Below, piece after piece: positions 1-7,318 of a DNA stretch of 12,078 nucleotides. Both the position numbers and the translations under genes were made by a program. Source of the stretch: Thermococci archaeon. Lineage in GTDB: Archaea; Methanobacteriota_B; Thermococci; Methanofastidiosales; B48-G16. The notes beneath the pieces were generated by a model that had not been told where the DNA came from, searched no databases, and saw only the letters and a program-made list of their open reading frames with translations. Location: the NCBI GenBank assembly GCA_030668905.1, contig DAOVEQ010000011.1:1-12078 (forward strand), given 5' to 3'. Each line of letters opens with the position of its first letter. Within the stretch, counting starts at the first letter, position 1.

Positions 1-36
1 ATACATCAATTCTTCTTCAGGTATTGTGAGCTTCAT
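1..36 (-). CDS. porB: PorB N-terminus, pyruvate:ferredoxin oxidoreductase beta subunit (partial)
   Basis: Only the first 12 codons are in the window (MKLTIPEEELMY); the gene continues past the left edge. The ATG lies inside the TGA stop of porA as an ATGA overlap, and a GGTG ribosome-binding site sits about 7 nt upstream inside the end of porA (near 44-47). The beta subunit would carry the thiamine diphosphate site and, with the alpha subunit, form the catalytic core. The product is inferred mostly from position: porB follows porA in archaeal por operons, and an acidic IPEEEL-type start just before the conserved Cys region is usual for PorB. The catalytic and cluster-binding residues are outside the window. 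Confidence 0.8.
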   Translation of the reverse strand, partial: MKLTIPEEELMY

Positions 37-1196
37 AGTTTAACACCCCACCAGTTAATTTCATTTATTTTAAACTTGCCTTCTTTACCTTTTTTTGCTA
101 TCTTCATTATGTCCTCGACAGTTACATCTCTCCCCCCTAAACCTATTATAATACCGTATATCTCAGGCCTATCTTTTTCGTTATATAAGCAAGCTTTTGT
201 CTCTGTGAAAAAAACTCCTTCGCTTCCAAAGGAAATGTCTCTGTCAATAACTATTAGCGTATTTACCTTTGATGTAATCTTCCTAATTTTTTCTTTTGGA
301 AATGGTCTGAATGTTCTCATTCTTACCAGACCGATCTTCATTCCTTCCTTTCTTAATATATCTACAGCTTCCTTAGATGTTTGAGCAATAGTTCCTGAAA
401 CTATCAAAAGGATCTCAGCCTCTTCTATCCTGTACTCCTCAACAAGACTATAGTATCTCCCAAAATGATCTCCAAACTCTTTGCCTACCTTCTCTATAAC
501 TTTCAAAGCTTCTTCCATTGAAGTGTGTTGTTTATACTTCAGTTCATAGTACCAGTCAGGAAACATCAAGCTACCAAAAGCTCTCGGATCATCTAAATCT
601 AACTTGTATTTAGCTTTGTATGGGGGTAAAAACTCGTCTATCTCTTCCTGAGGCGGCATATCGACAACTTCTGAAGTATGCGAAAGCACAAAGGCACCCA
701 AGACCAACATTCCCGGAAGTAAAACTTTATCATTTTCACATATTTTGAAAGTCATGAGTGTAGTATCATAAACCTCTTGATTAGTAGAACAGTAGAACTG
801 GAGCCATCCCGTATCTCTCTGCGCTATGGAATCGTTTTGATCTGTCCAGATGTTCCACGGCGGCCCCATTGCTCTATTAATATTTGCCATTACAATAGGG
901 TGCCTTGCATTTGAAGCCCAGTGAAGCATCTCGTGCATTAAAGCCAAACCCTGCGAAGATGTAGCTGTAAAAGCTCGCGCTCCTACAGCGGAAGCTCCGA
1001 CGCATGCGGCCATAGCCGAATGTTCGGACTCTACTTTAATGAATTTTGCTTTTAGCTCTCCAGAAGCACAGAACTCGCTCAAGAGTTCTACTACTTGTGT
1101 CTGCGGAGTTATGGGATACGCTGCAATGACCTCTGCTCTTGCGTCTCTCGCTCCGTAAGAAACAGCATGATTTCCATAGATAACTTTTTTCACCAT
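33..1196 (-). CDS. porA: Pyruvate:ferredoxin oxidoreductase alpha subunit PorA
   Basis: Alpha subunit of the four-subunit enzyme that oxidises pyruvate with CoA to acetyl-CoA and CO2, reducing ferredoxin (or the reverse, in carbon fixation). It acts in the cytoplasm. The 387 residues match the usual PorA length. Visible signatures are YPITPQT at 27-33, the SEHSAMAACVGAS stretch near 57-69, ATSSQGLALMHE shortly after, and GPPWNIWTDQND, typical of pyruvate-specific alpha subunits. The C-terminal part (from about 260) is the second transketolase-like domain with the RTFRPFP segment. The ATG has a GGTGAT site (1203-1208) matching the archaeal 16S 3' end. It lies 7 nt after porD and shares ATGA with porB, so translational coupling is likely. 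A 2-oxoacid oxidoreductase of other specificity is possible but less likely. Confidence 0.96.
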   Translation of the reverse strand: MVKKVIYGNHAVSYGARDARAEVIAAYPITPQTQVVELLSEFCASGELKAKFIKVESEHSAMAACVGASAVGARAFTATSSQGLALMHEMLHWASNARHPIVMANINRAMGPPWNIWTDQNDSIAQRDTGWLQFYCSTNQEVYDTTLMTFKICENDKVLLPGMLVLGAFVLSHTSEVVDMPPQEEIDEFLPPYKAKYKLDLDDPRAFGSLMFPDWYYELKYKQHTSMEEALKVIEKVGKEFGDHFGRYYSLVEEYRIEEAEILLIVSGTIAQTSKEAVDILRKEGMKIGLVRMRTFRPFPKEKIRKITSKVNTLIVIDRDISFGSEGVFFTETKACLYNEKDRPEIYGIIIGLGGRDVTVEDIMKIAKKGKEGKFKINEINWWGVKL

Positions 1197-1203
1197 AATA
1201 TCA

Positions 1204-1482
1204 TCACCTTTCCTTCACCATCTCAATAGCTTTAACAGGACACTCTTCAGCGCATATCCCACAACCTTTGCAGTACTCATAATCCCATTCAGGATACTCC
1301 CCATTTTTTATAGAACCATTGGGACAGAACTTCCAGCATGTCCCACATTTTATACATTTTTCCTTGCGAAAAACAGGTTTCATGGATCTCCATGATCCAG
1401 TTTTGCTGACAAGCGTGGTCCCCATGGACATTGCCATTGGAGGTATGTCTGAAGCATTTCTAAGAATTATTTTATCTTTCAT
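1204..1482 (-). CDS. porD: Pyruvate:ferredoxin oxidoreductase delta subunit PorD (2[4Fe-4S] ferredoxin-like)
   Basis: Small electron-transfer subunit of the Por complex. The 92 residues include two CxxCxxCxxxCP motifs, with Cys at 43, 46, 49, 53 and at 71, 74, 77, 81, enough for two [4Fe-4S] clusters. The roughly 40-residue N-terminal extension before the first cluster, ending in a [10 protein letters not shown] segment, is typical of PorD rather than of free ferredoxins. In this family the clusters pass electrons from the catalytic alpha/beta core to external ferredoxin. The start overlaps the porG stop by ATGA, and porA begins 7 nt downstream, so the subunits are probably made in matched amounts. 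Confidence 0.95.
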   Translation of the reverse strand: MKDKIILRNASDIPPMAMSMGTTLVSKTGSWRSMKPVFRKEKCIKCGTCWKFCPNGSIKNGEYPEWDYEYCKGCGICAEECPVKAIEMVKER

Positions 1483-2033
1483 CCAAACACCTTCGTACTT
1501 TTATAGGCATCTTCAGCGGCTTTGACATTTTCTTCTGATTTTGCCGGTGATTTATCTTTTATCGCATTTAGAACTGAATCTATTTTAATTGCATCCGTGG
1601 CTTTCGCGAAACTACCGAGAATAGCCGTATTGACAATAGGTGCAGCCTTGCTGCCGAGTCCATGATCTATAGCTATCTTTGTAGCATCTACCAAAGCTAT
1701 CTTTTTAGCTTTTATTTTAAGTGCTTCCACGTTTCTGTCCGTGTTTATTATTACCATTCCATTTTCTTTCAGGCCCGAGGTGACATCTACAGCTTCTAAA
1801 AGTGTAGTATCCAGAACTACAACTATATCTGGATTGTAAATCTGTGATTTTATCCTTATAGGTTTTTCATCGACTCTGAGGAATGCTGTTACGGGAGCCC
1901 CTCTTCTCTCTACTCCGAACATAGGAAATGCTTGAACATCTTTTCCCTCTCTGAAACAGGCCTCTGCCAAAATATTCGCGGCTGTTACTCCACCCTGGCC
2001 GCCTCTTCCATGAAATCTTATTTCCAGCATCAT
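1479..2033 (-). CDS. porG: Pyruvate:ferredoxin oxidoreductase gamma subunit PorG (PorC)
   Basis: Gamma subunit of the Por complex, called PorC in some methanogens. The 184 residues match the family. The N-terminal [11 protein letters not shown] (9-19) and the [18 protein letters not shown] stretch (36-53) are hallmark sequences of the gamma domain of 2-oxoacid:ferredoxin oxidoreductases; this domain is involved in CoA binding and assembly. It is the first gene of the minus-strand operon porG-porD-porA-porB. Two adjacent ATGs (2031-2033 and 2028-2030) follow a strong AGGAGG site at 2038-2043. Spacing is 4 nt to the first and 7 nt to the second, so the true start may be the second Met. Confidence 0.95.
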   Translation of the reverse strand: MMLEIRFHGRGGQGGVTAANILAEACFREGKDVQAFPMFGVERRGAPVTAFLRVDEKPIRIKSQIYNPDIVVVLDTTLLEAVDVTSGLKENGMVIINTDRNVEALKIKAKKIALVDATKIAIDHGLGSKAAPIVNTAILGSFAKATDAIKIDSVLNAIKDKSPAKSEENVKAAEDAYKSTKVFG

Positions 2034-2037
2034 TTTG

Positions 2038-2043
2038 CCTCCT
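2038..2043 (-). promoter_or_regulatory. Strong Shine-Dalgarno site of porG
   Basis: AGGAGG on the minus strand is a full match to the anti-SD core. It lies 4 nt before the first and 7 nt before the second of two consecutive porG ATGs, which leaves the exact start open. It is the strongest ribosome-binding site in the window, in keeping with high expression of a central metabolic operon. Confidence 0.8.
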
Positions 2044-2095
2044 ATTTTTTTTATATTTAATATATTACCATAGGCGATCCTACATATTTTTCGAT

Positions 2096-2105
2096 CTTTA
2101 AAACT
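2096..2105 (-). promoter_or_regulatory. Candidate TATA box of the por operon
   Basis: On the minus strand this reads AGTTTTAAAG, a plausible archaeal TATA element. Initiation about 25 nt downstream (near 2075) would give a leader of about 40 nt that includes the AGGAGG site. Other A/T-rich stretches nearby (2049-2065, 2123-2137) could serve instead. The assignment is inference only. Confidence 0.35.
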
Positions 2106-2124
2106 CTTTCGTTATTAGAACATT

Positions 2125-2135
2125 AAAAATATAAA
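2125..2135 (+). promoter_or_regulatory. TATA box for the 2158-6070 operon (leaderless start)
   Basis: AAAAATATAAA is centred about 27 nt upstream of the ATG at 2158, the usual distance from archaeal TATA box to transcription start. No Shine-Dalgarno motif precedes the ATG. Both facts suggest that the transcript begins at or within a few bases of the start codon. Confidence 0.5.
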
Positions 2136-2157
2136 TGCAAGTTACGAGATAGGATAG

Positions 2158-2838
2158 ATGAAAGAAGAAGCAATGAAAAAGATCGAGACAGAACTCGCTT
2201 CAATTAGAAATGTGTTTTTGGAGATAAGAAAGCTTAGTCTTCATCTTGATCCTAAAAATAGAAAAGAAGTATTAAAAATTGTGAATTTGCTGAATGACTT
2301 TAGTTTTGGGGTAGGAAAAATCTCAAGTCTTACATCTGTTATTTTTGGCAATAAAAATATAAAAGATTTTGGCGATTCGACAATTGAAAGCATATACAAG
2401 CTTAAACTTTCTATCGAGGATCATTTAAATTTGAAAATTTTGAATGAATCAGAGTTCTATTTCGATCAAATGTGTAATGAGATAGAAAAAGAGATTTTAA
2501 AAATAGTTTTAGAACCCATAATTACAGAAAGCGATTCTAAATTCTTGAAAGAAAGAATGAATCTTATAGAATCTGAGATTGAAATATTGAAAACGCAAGT
2601 CTCGTCATTAAAGAGCACAATTGCAGATCTGATTTTAAAAGAGAAAGAAAAGTTTTTGGATAATGACGAGCTTTCTATTCTGGAAGAAATTTTACTTCTT
2701 CATGAGCAGGGTATAGCTTGGATAGAACCGCGATTTTTAAGTAAAAATTCGGAAATTTTGGATAGACTTTATAATTATGGGATATTAAAAAGAAAAAAAA
2801 GAGGTGGAATTGATGTCTACTCCTACTGTAAGAATTAG
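2158..2838 (+). CDS. Hypothetical coiled-coil protein with possible C-terminal winged helix
   Basis: I do not recognise this 226-residue protein. It is predominantly helical and highly charged, with no signal peptide or membrane segment, so it is probably cytoplasmic. Residues about 115-165 have a heptad-like pattern suggesting a coiled coil and dimer formation. The last 55 or so residues (DNDELSILEEILLL ... ILKRKKRGGIDVYSY) look like a winged-helix fold: helices, a 'LYNYGILKRKKRGG' turn, then a strand. This could bind nucleic acid, but that is inference. The ATG at 2158 lacks a ribosome-binding site but lies about 27 nt from a TATA box, fitting a leaderless start; an internal ATG at 2173 is an alternative. 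The 3' end overlaps the FAU-1 gene by 26 nt, which implies co-transcription. Confidence 0.75.
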   Translation: MKEEAMKKIETELASIRNVFLEIRKLSLHLDPKNRKEVLKIVNLLNDFSFGVGKISSLTSVIFGNKNIKDFGDSTIESIYKLKLSIEDHLNLKILNESEFYFDQMCNEIEKEILKIVLEPIITESDSKFLKERMNLIESEIEILKTQVSSLKSTIADLILKEKEKFLDNDELSILEEILLLHEQGIAWIEPRFLSKNSEILDRLYNYGILKRKKRGGIDVYSYCKN

Positions 2839-4150
2839 AGGAATATATGCCACTGCTTTAACAAAGCTTTTGCTGGGAAAAAAATGGAAGATTGCACAAA
2901 TGTCTGAGGTACTAGGAGAGAGGCTTGGAGTTAGCTCATCCAAAGACCCTGCGGACATAGATATTAGACAAAATAAAAATAATGGATTGATGGCAATTGG
3001 AGAGGAAAATGATCTTAAAAATCTAAAAGAGACTCTAGAAAAAGAATTTTTAGATATTTTCTTTAAAATGGAAAAAGTCCAGTTGTACGGGATCTATAAA
3101 GGTAAGATATCTGAAAAGAAAGGCAGAAAGAGTATTATAGACATAAAGGATGGCATGGGATTATGCTATGAATTCATAAAGGATGAATCCTTACTCCAGG
3201 TTTTTGATATAAATAAAAGACCAATTTTAAGATCTGAACTTACGTTTCCAGGAAAAAATGTAGTTCTACTTCCGAACAGAGCTGTAAAAATAAGTAGAAA
3301 AATAAAAGATCCCGAAGAAAGAGAGAGACTTTATGAACTTGGAAAGAAGCAACTTAAAGATTTTGGGATACTATTCAGGAGCAGTGCAATAGAGAAAGAA
3401 AAGGAACTAATAGAAGAAATAAAAGAACTTTATGACGAAGCTGAAAAGATTCTAAATAGTTCCGAACTCTTTTCTGCACCAAGCCTAATAAGAGAAGGAA
3501 AAAGAGTTTTAAAGATAGATTTTGGATGGGATTCTAAAAAGAAGTTAGATTCTTTAAGAAGTGAGATACTTCCTACAATGAAGAATCATCATCTCCACAA
3601 AAACTCAATGAAGCTTTCAGCAGCTATAAATTTAGGTGAAAAAATTATTAATGAAGGAATAGATAAAAATTTAGTTGAGAAAAACTTTCTGGATGTCTTT
3701 CAGTCCTGCATGCGAGGGTATATTGAGATAGAACATATAAAAGCGTATCCTATTATTCTTGGCGAGGCTGAAGTTTTAGAGTTTGAGTGTCCCAAGTTAA
3801 TTCTAAGAAGAAATTTTCTTGGGAGGGGATACTATGATGGACTCAATATAAAAAAAGAGTTCAGGGATTATGCGATAACGGAGATAGAGGAAGGGAAGTG
3901 GTATTTTACACATAAATACTACTCAAAGGACGACGAGTTAAAAGGGATTTATTATAATATCTGCACTCCTGTAGAAATATACCCTGATAAAATTAGATAC
4001 TTTGATTTGGAAATAGATGTAGTTGAGGATACAGAAGGCAACAGAAGAATAATAGATAAAGACAGACTTGAAAAAGCTATAGAAGTTGGGCGTATAAATG
4101 AAAAGCTGGGGAAAAAAGCTATAGAAGTTGCAGAAAGTTTGGTGACTTAA
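2813..4150 (+). CDS. fau-1: FAU-1/RNase AU-1-like RNA-binding protein with DUF402 domain
   Basis: Archaeal FAU-1-type protein; the Pyrococcus furiosus founder binds AU-rich RNA and is reported to act as a ribonuclease distantly related to RNase E/G. Visible features, in a 445-residue product, are the N-terminal VRIRGIYATALTKLLL (6-21) typical of the family, an S1-like stretch at about 90-120 (GIYKGKISE ... IIDIKDGMGLC), an FRSSA segment (188-192) in a position recalling RNase E/G, and a DUF402-like C-terminal half (about 330-405) ending in DLEIDVVED. I chose ATG 2813 because GAGGTG (2801-2806) lies 6 nt upstream; the GTG at 2804 falls inside that site. It overlaps the preceding gene by 26 nt and the next by 1 nt. 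The C-terminus carries an 18-nt in-frame direct repeat (4071-4088 and 4113-4130). Confidence 0.88.
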   Translation: MSTPTVRIRGIYATALTKLLLGKKWKIAQMSEVLGERLGVSSSKDPADIDIRQNKNNGLMAIGEENDLKNLKETLEKEFLDIFFKMEKVQLYGIYKGKISEKKGRKSIIDIKDGMGLCYEFIKDESLLQVFDINKRPILRSELTFPGKNVVLLPNRAVKISRKIKDPEERERLYELGKKQLKDFGILFRSSAIEKEKELIEEIKELYDEAEKILNSSELFSAPSLIREGKRVLKIDFGWDSKKKLDSLRSEILPTMKNHHLHKNSMKLSAAINLGEKIINEGIDKNLVEKNFLDVFQSCMRGYIEIEHIKAYPIILGEAEVLEFECPKLILRRNFLGRGYYDGLNIKKEFRDYAITEIEEGKWYFTHKYYSKDDELKGIYYNICTPVEIYPDKIRYFDLEIDVVEDTEGNRRIIDKDRLEKAIEVGRINEKLGKKAIEVAESLVT

Positions 4151-4497
4151 TGGATAGATTTTTTAGAGCATTAATGAATAAAGATATTAAAAAAATGAGG
4201 GAAATATATGAAGAAATAAAAACGCAGTGTGAAAAAGGATACACAAAAGCCCTCGATGGATTTGTCTCTGTTTTAGAAAATAACGATTCTCGTGCCCTTT
4301 TATATCTTATTTTAAACGAAGAACTCAAAAAGAAGGAAGTAAAAGATTTATATATGAGAAGTAAGAGAATATATAATGATGAATTCAGAAAAGATGAAGA
4401 AAGGTATTATGAAAAAGCATGGATGGAGTTCCTGGGGTATTATATGAGTAATGAGAAAGTAGAAGGAGGACTGGATAAATATATGGAGGAGGGATAA
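4150..4497 (+). CDS. Small helical hypothetical protein
   Basis: I do not recognise this 115-residue protein. It appears wholly alpha-helical and strongly charged, with no Cys cluster, signal peptide or membrane segment. Alternating amphipathic stretches (MDRFFRALMNKDIKKMREIYEE, GYTKALDGFVSVLEN, EERYYEKAWMEFLGYYM) resemble a short helical-repeat or adaptor fold, without a clear TPR consensus. Its ATG shares one base with the FAU-1 stop (TAATG), and a GGTGA site (4141-4145) lies 4 nt upstream, so translation is probably coupled to FAU-1. The next gene starts 1 nt after its stop. This close link suggests a partner or regulator of the FAU-1-like protein, but nothing in the sequence demonstrates it. 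Confidence 0.75.
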   Translation: MDRFFRALMNKDIKKMREIYEEIKTQCEKGYTKALDGFVSVLENNDSRALLYLILNEELKKKEVKDLYMRSKRIYNDEFRKDEERYYEKAWMEFLGYYMSNEKVEGGLDKYMEEG

Positions 4498-4498
4498 A

Positions 4499-6070
4499 AT
4501 GAAAAAATTTTTAGCTGTTTTAATCTTGATTCTTGTACTGCCGCTAGCAAGTTCGGATTGGAAGTATCAAACAAAAGAAAAGGTATATGACTTTAGGATT
4601 TTGGATTATGATGGAGATGGTAAAGAAGAGGCAGCTGTAGGAAGCGAGTTTTTGTATATAATAGATTTTGAGGGGAATCTCTTGAAAGAATTTAAGTACA
4701 AGGGATACGCATTCGATTTTTCAAAAGTTTATCTTGTGAACTCTTTTGCAGTGGGCGGAAAAGATAGAGGTTACCTTGTGGACTATCTGGGAAATCTAAA
4801 ATTTGAATATCCATTAGATGACGATGCTAAATTTGCTTTAATAAGAGATATAGACAGCGATTCAAGAAAAGAGGTAATCTTTGCAACTGAGAATAAAATT
4901 TATATTCTCTACAGAAATGGAAATTTAAAAGTTTCTAGGAGCATTCCAGAAATAAAAAAGTTAGAATGCAAAGATATAGATGGCGATGGGGATTTAGAGT
5001 TTATTGTGGCAGCTGATAAATTCTATCTACTGGACAAGGATCTGAATACTATCTGGTACTGCTGTACAGAAGCAAATACTTTTTTGGTGAACGATTTTGA
5101 CGGAGACGGCATTGAAGAGATAGTAATTGCTGAAAAAGAACTTTTTTTCTACAATTATAACGGGCTTTTATACTGGAGAGAAACATTGGACGAAGAAGCT
5201 ATGGATATCTTTTTGGGAGATTACGATTCTGATAAAAATAGAGAGATAATGGTTTTCGGCAAATCCAAGATTTTTGCTTATGATAAAGAAGGAACAAAGG
5301 AATGGGAGTTTGAATATCCCACTTACAAAATTCTTAGTGCTGCGTATATAGATGATCTGGATGGAGACGATATAAACGAAGTCATTCTTGGGATAGGAAA
5401 TCATATTATAGTTTTAGAAAACGAAAAAAAAGTTGCAGATTACAGCACCACGTATTCCAGTGATGAGATATTTAAGATAAGAACTAGAGACACGAATAAT
5501 GACGGGAAAAAAGAAATAATTGCTTCAAGCTGGAGATTTTTGAACATTTTTATGTATACAAAACAAACCTTTGAAGAGAAGGAAGAAGAAAAAGAAGAGG
5601 AAAAAGAGGAAGAAGTAGTAGATATAGAAGCAAAGAAGACAGAGGCAGATAGTTTATACAAACAGGGAGGAAGTCTCTTTAACAATAAAAATTATACAGA
5701 AGCAAAAGCAAAGTTCACCCAGGCAAAATCTATTTATGAGGAGATAGGAGATACAGAAAAAGTGAAAATATGTGATCAGTTCATCTCAAAAGCTTATAAG
5801 GGCATAAATGGAGATAAATATTTATCACAAGCTCAAGAAAAGGAAGAAGAAGGGGATTTTGAAGGTGCAATAAAAGACTATGAAACTGCCAAGGGTTTTT
5901 ATTCAGAGATAAATCAGGAAAAAGTTGATCTCTGCACACAGAAAATTATCGAGCTGGAAGGGAAAAAGAAGTTTTCTGGAATCTTCGGATACATCCCAAT
6001 GATTATCTTCATAGCAGCTATTGTCGCTGTCATAGGATACACAGTAAAGATAATGAAGAAGAAGAAATAG
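4499..6070 (+). CDS. Secreted, C-terminally anchored FG-GAP-type beta-propeller protein with TPR-like helices
   Basis: This 523-residue protein starts with a signal peptide (MKK, hydrophobic 4-16, likely cleavage after ASS at 17-19). Seven DxDxDxxxE calcium-binding loops follow, at 36, 117, 159, 199, 241, 286 and 331. Spacing of about 40-45 residues implies one more repeat near 75 that has lost its loop. This is the pattern of FG-GAP/integrin-alpha-type propellers. A Glu/Lys-rich linker (about 359-372) leads to two TPR-like helical units (about 379-435 and 438-488), a membrane segment (497-517) and a lysine tail. The propeller and TPR parts would face outward, anchored at the C-terminus. GGAGGG (4487-4493) precedes the ATG, which is 1 nt after the previous stop. 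The ligand is unknown; adhesion or cell-surface assembly are possible. Confidence 0.85.
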   Translation: MKKFLAVLILILVLPLASSDWKYQTKEKVYDFRILDYDGDGKEEAAVGSEFLYIIDFEGNLLKEFKYKGYAFDFSKVYLVNSFAVGGKDRGYLVDYLGNLKFEYPLDDDAKFALIRDIDSDSRKEVIFATENKIYILYRNGNLKVSRSIPEIKKLECKDIDGDGDLEFIVAADKFYLLDKDLNTIWYCCTEANTFLVNDFDGDGIEEIVIAEKELFFYNYNGLLYWRETLDEEAMDIFLGDYDSDKNREIMVFGKSKIFAYDKEGTKEWEFEYPTYKILSAAYIDDLDGDDINEVILGIGNHIIVLENEKKVADYSTTYSSDEIFKIRTRDTNNDGKKEIIASSWRFLNIFMYTKQTFEEKEEEKEEEKEEEVVDIEAKKTEADSLYKQGGSLFNNKNYTEAKAKFTQAKSIYEEIGDTEKVKICDQFISKAYKGINGDKYLSQAQEKEEEGDFEGAIKDYETAKGFYSEINQEKVDLCTQKIIELEGKKKFSGIFGYIPMIIFIAAIVAVIGYTVKIMKKKK

Positions 6071-6072
6071 AA

Positions 6073-6079
6073 TTTTTTT
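6073..6079 (+). terminator. Poly-T terminator candidate after the propeller operon
   Basis: A run of seven T residues begins 2 nt after the stop codon of the propeller gene and precedes the next promoter by about 45 nt. Archaeal RNA polymerase terminates at oligo-T tracts without a required hairpin, and none is seen here. Confidence 0.5.
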
Positions 6080-6122
6080 ACAATCTCCATCTAAACAAAG
6101 ACATATCTTAGAGTGTAACCTA

Positions 6123-6134
6123 AATTTATAAATT
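6123..6134 (+). promoter_or_regulatory. TATA box for the TraB-ligase-MutS operon
   Basis: AATTTATAAATT is a strong archaeal TATA element and a perfect palindrome, centred about 25 nt upstream of ATG 6154. No convincing Shine-Dalgarno site precedes that ATG, so a leaderless transcript is the simplest reading. This decides the start in favour of 6154 over the TTG at 6139. Confidence 0.7.
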
Positions 6135-6153
6135 CAGGTTGGGATATAATATT

Positions 6154-7311
6154 ATGTTTGTAGAAAAAGTCAATGAAAAGATCATACTTGTAGGTACATC
6201 TCATATCTCGGAAGAGAGTGTTAATTTAGTTAAAAATACGATTATAAAAGAAAATCCTGATTGTGTTGGTGTGGAACTGTGTGAACAGAGATTCAATGCT
6301 CTGAAAAACAAAAAAAGCTGGGAAGATATGAGTATACCAAAAGTAATTAAGGAAGGAAAGAGTTATCTTCTTTTAACTAACATAATTTTATCAAATTACC
6401 AAAAAAAGCTTGGAAATGAATTTGGGATTGCTCCTGGATCCGAGATGCTAAAAGCCATTGAACTAGGTGAAACTCTTGATAAAGAGATAGTTCTTGTGGA
6501 TAGGGATATACAGACAACATTTAAGAGAAGCCTGGATTATATGTCTATAAAAGAGAAATTCAAGTTTATTTTTTACATATTTTCTGGTTTTTTTGAAGAG
6601 ATAGACGAAGAAACTATAAAGAATTTGAAAAATAAAGATATGCTCAATGAAGTTTTAAATGAATTATCCGAGGAGATACCGAATGTTAAAAAAGCTCTCA
6701 TAGACGAGAGAGATGAGTACATAGCATTGAAGATTCTTGAGAAATACAGAGCGGGAAAAAAAATAGTTGCCGTCATAGGGGCGGGGCATTTAAAAGGTGT
6801 AAAGAATATAATAGAAGAGAATCTCATAAAGGAAACATTTGCTCATCGTAAAACAGAGTTAGAAAAAATCCCTCAAAAAAGAAGTAAAGCTAAGATTATA
6901 GCTTATATCATTCCAATTCTTTTTGTCAGTTTAGTTATCTATGGCTTCTATTCTAAGGGATTGAATTTCACTTTGAATATTTTAATTGCATGGACTCTTA
7001 TCAATGGAACGTTATCTGCATTGGGTGTCGTGCTTGCATTAGGACATCCCTTTTCCGTTTTAACAGCGTTTGCTGCTGCACCTATAACATCTTTAAATCC
7101 CGCATTGGCAGCAGGATGGTTTGCTGGTCTGACAGAAGCAAAAATGAGAATGCCTAAAGTGAAAGATTTTGAGGATCTCTCGAGACTGGATAGATTGAGG
7201 GATTACTGGAAAAACAATATAACAAGGATACTTCTGGTAGTTGCATTTGCAAATGTAGGAAGTGTGATAGGAACTTTTGTTGCCTTACCGTATCTTTTAA
7301 GTCTTTTTTAG
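6154..7311 (+). CDS. TraB/PrgY family membrane protein (Tiki-like GxxH motifs)
   Basis: Member of the TraB/PrgY/Tiki superfamily. Relatives include the enterococcal pheromone-shutdown protein PrgY and the Tiki metalloproteases; the role of the archaeal members is unknown. In the 385-residue form, visible motifs are GTSHIS (14-19), VGVELCEQRF (38-47), DRDIQTTFKR (116-125), DERDEYIA (184-191) and GAGHLKG (209-215). The two GxxH sites (G14-H17 and G209-H212) are those linked to metal binding and catalysis in Tiki-type proteins. After a cytosol-like N-terminal domain come several hydrophobic segments, about 247-264, 271-297, 300-325 and 357-384. ATG 6154 is preferred because a TATA box sits about 25 nt upstream. 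The ligase gene starts 7 nt downstream, placing this gene first in a DNA-repair operon, which is unexplained. Confidence 0.9.
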   Translation: MFVEKVNEKIILVGTSHISEESVNLVKNTIIKENPDCVGVELCEQRFNALKNKKSWEDMSIPKVIKEGKSYLLLTNIILSNYQKKLGNEFGIAPGSEMLKAIELGETLDKEIVLVDRDIQTTFKRSLDYMSIKEKFKFIFYIFSGFFEEIDEETIKNLKNKDMLNEVLNELSEEIPNVKKALIDERDEYIALKILEKYRAGKKIVAVIGAGHLKGVKNIIEENLIKETFAHRKTELEKIPQKRSKAKIIAYIIPILFVSLVIYGFYSKGLNFTLNILIAWTLINGTLSALGVVLALGHPFSVLTAFAAAPITSLNPALAAGWFAGLTEAKMRMPKVKDFEDLSRLDRLRDYWKNNITRILLVVAFANVGSVIGTFVALPYLLSLF

Positions 7312-7318
7312 TGATAAA

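Noticed and set aside
2804..2812. GTG start for the FAU-1-like gene
   Set aside because: This GTG forms part of the GAGGTG ribosome-binding site that serves ATG 2813.
5573..5615. 43-nt pure purine tract that might form triplex DNA
   Set aside because: It is explained by Glu/Lys codons of the acidic linker in the propeller protein; no mirror symmetry was evident.
6139..6153. TTG start giving five extra residues to the TraB protein
   Set aside because: It would lie upstream of the predicted transcription start set by the TATA box at 6123-6134, and the family motifs begin well after ATG 6154.
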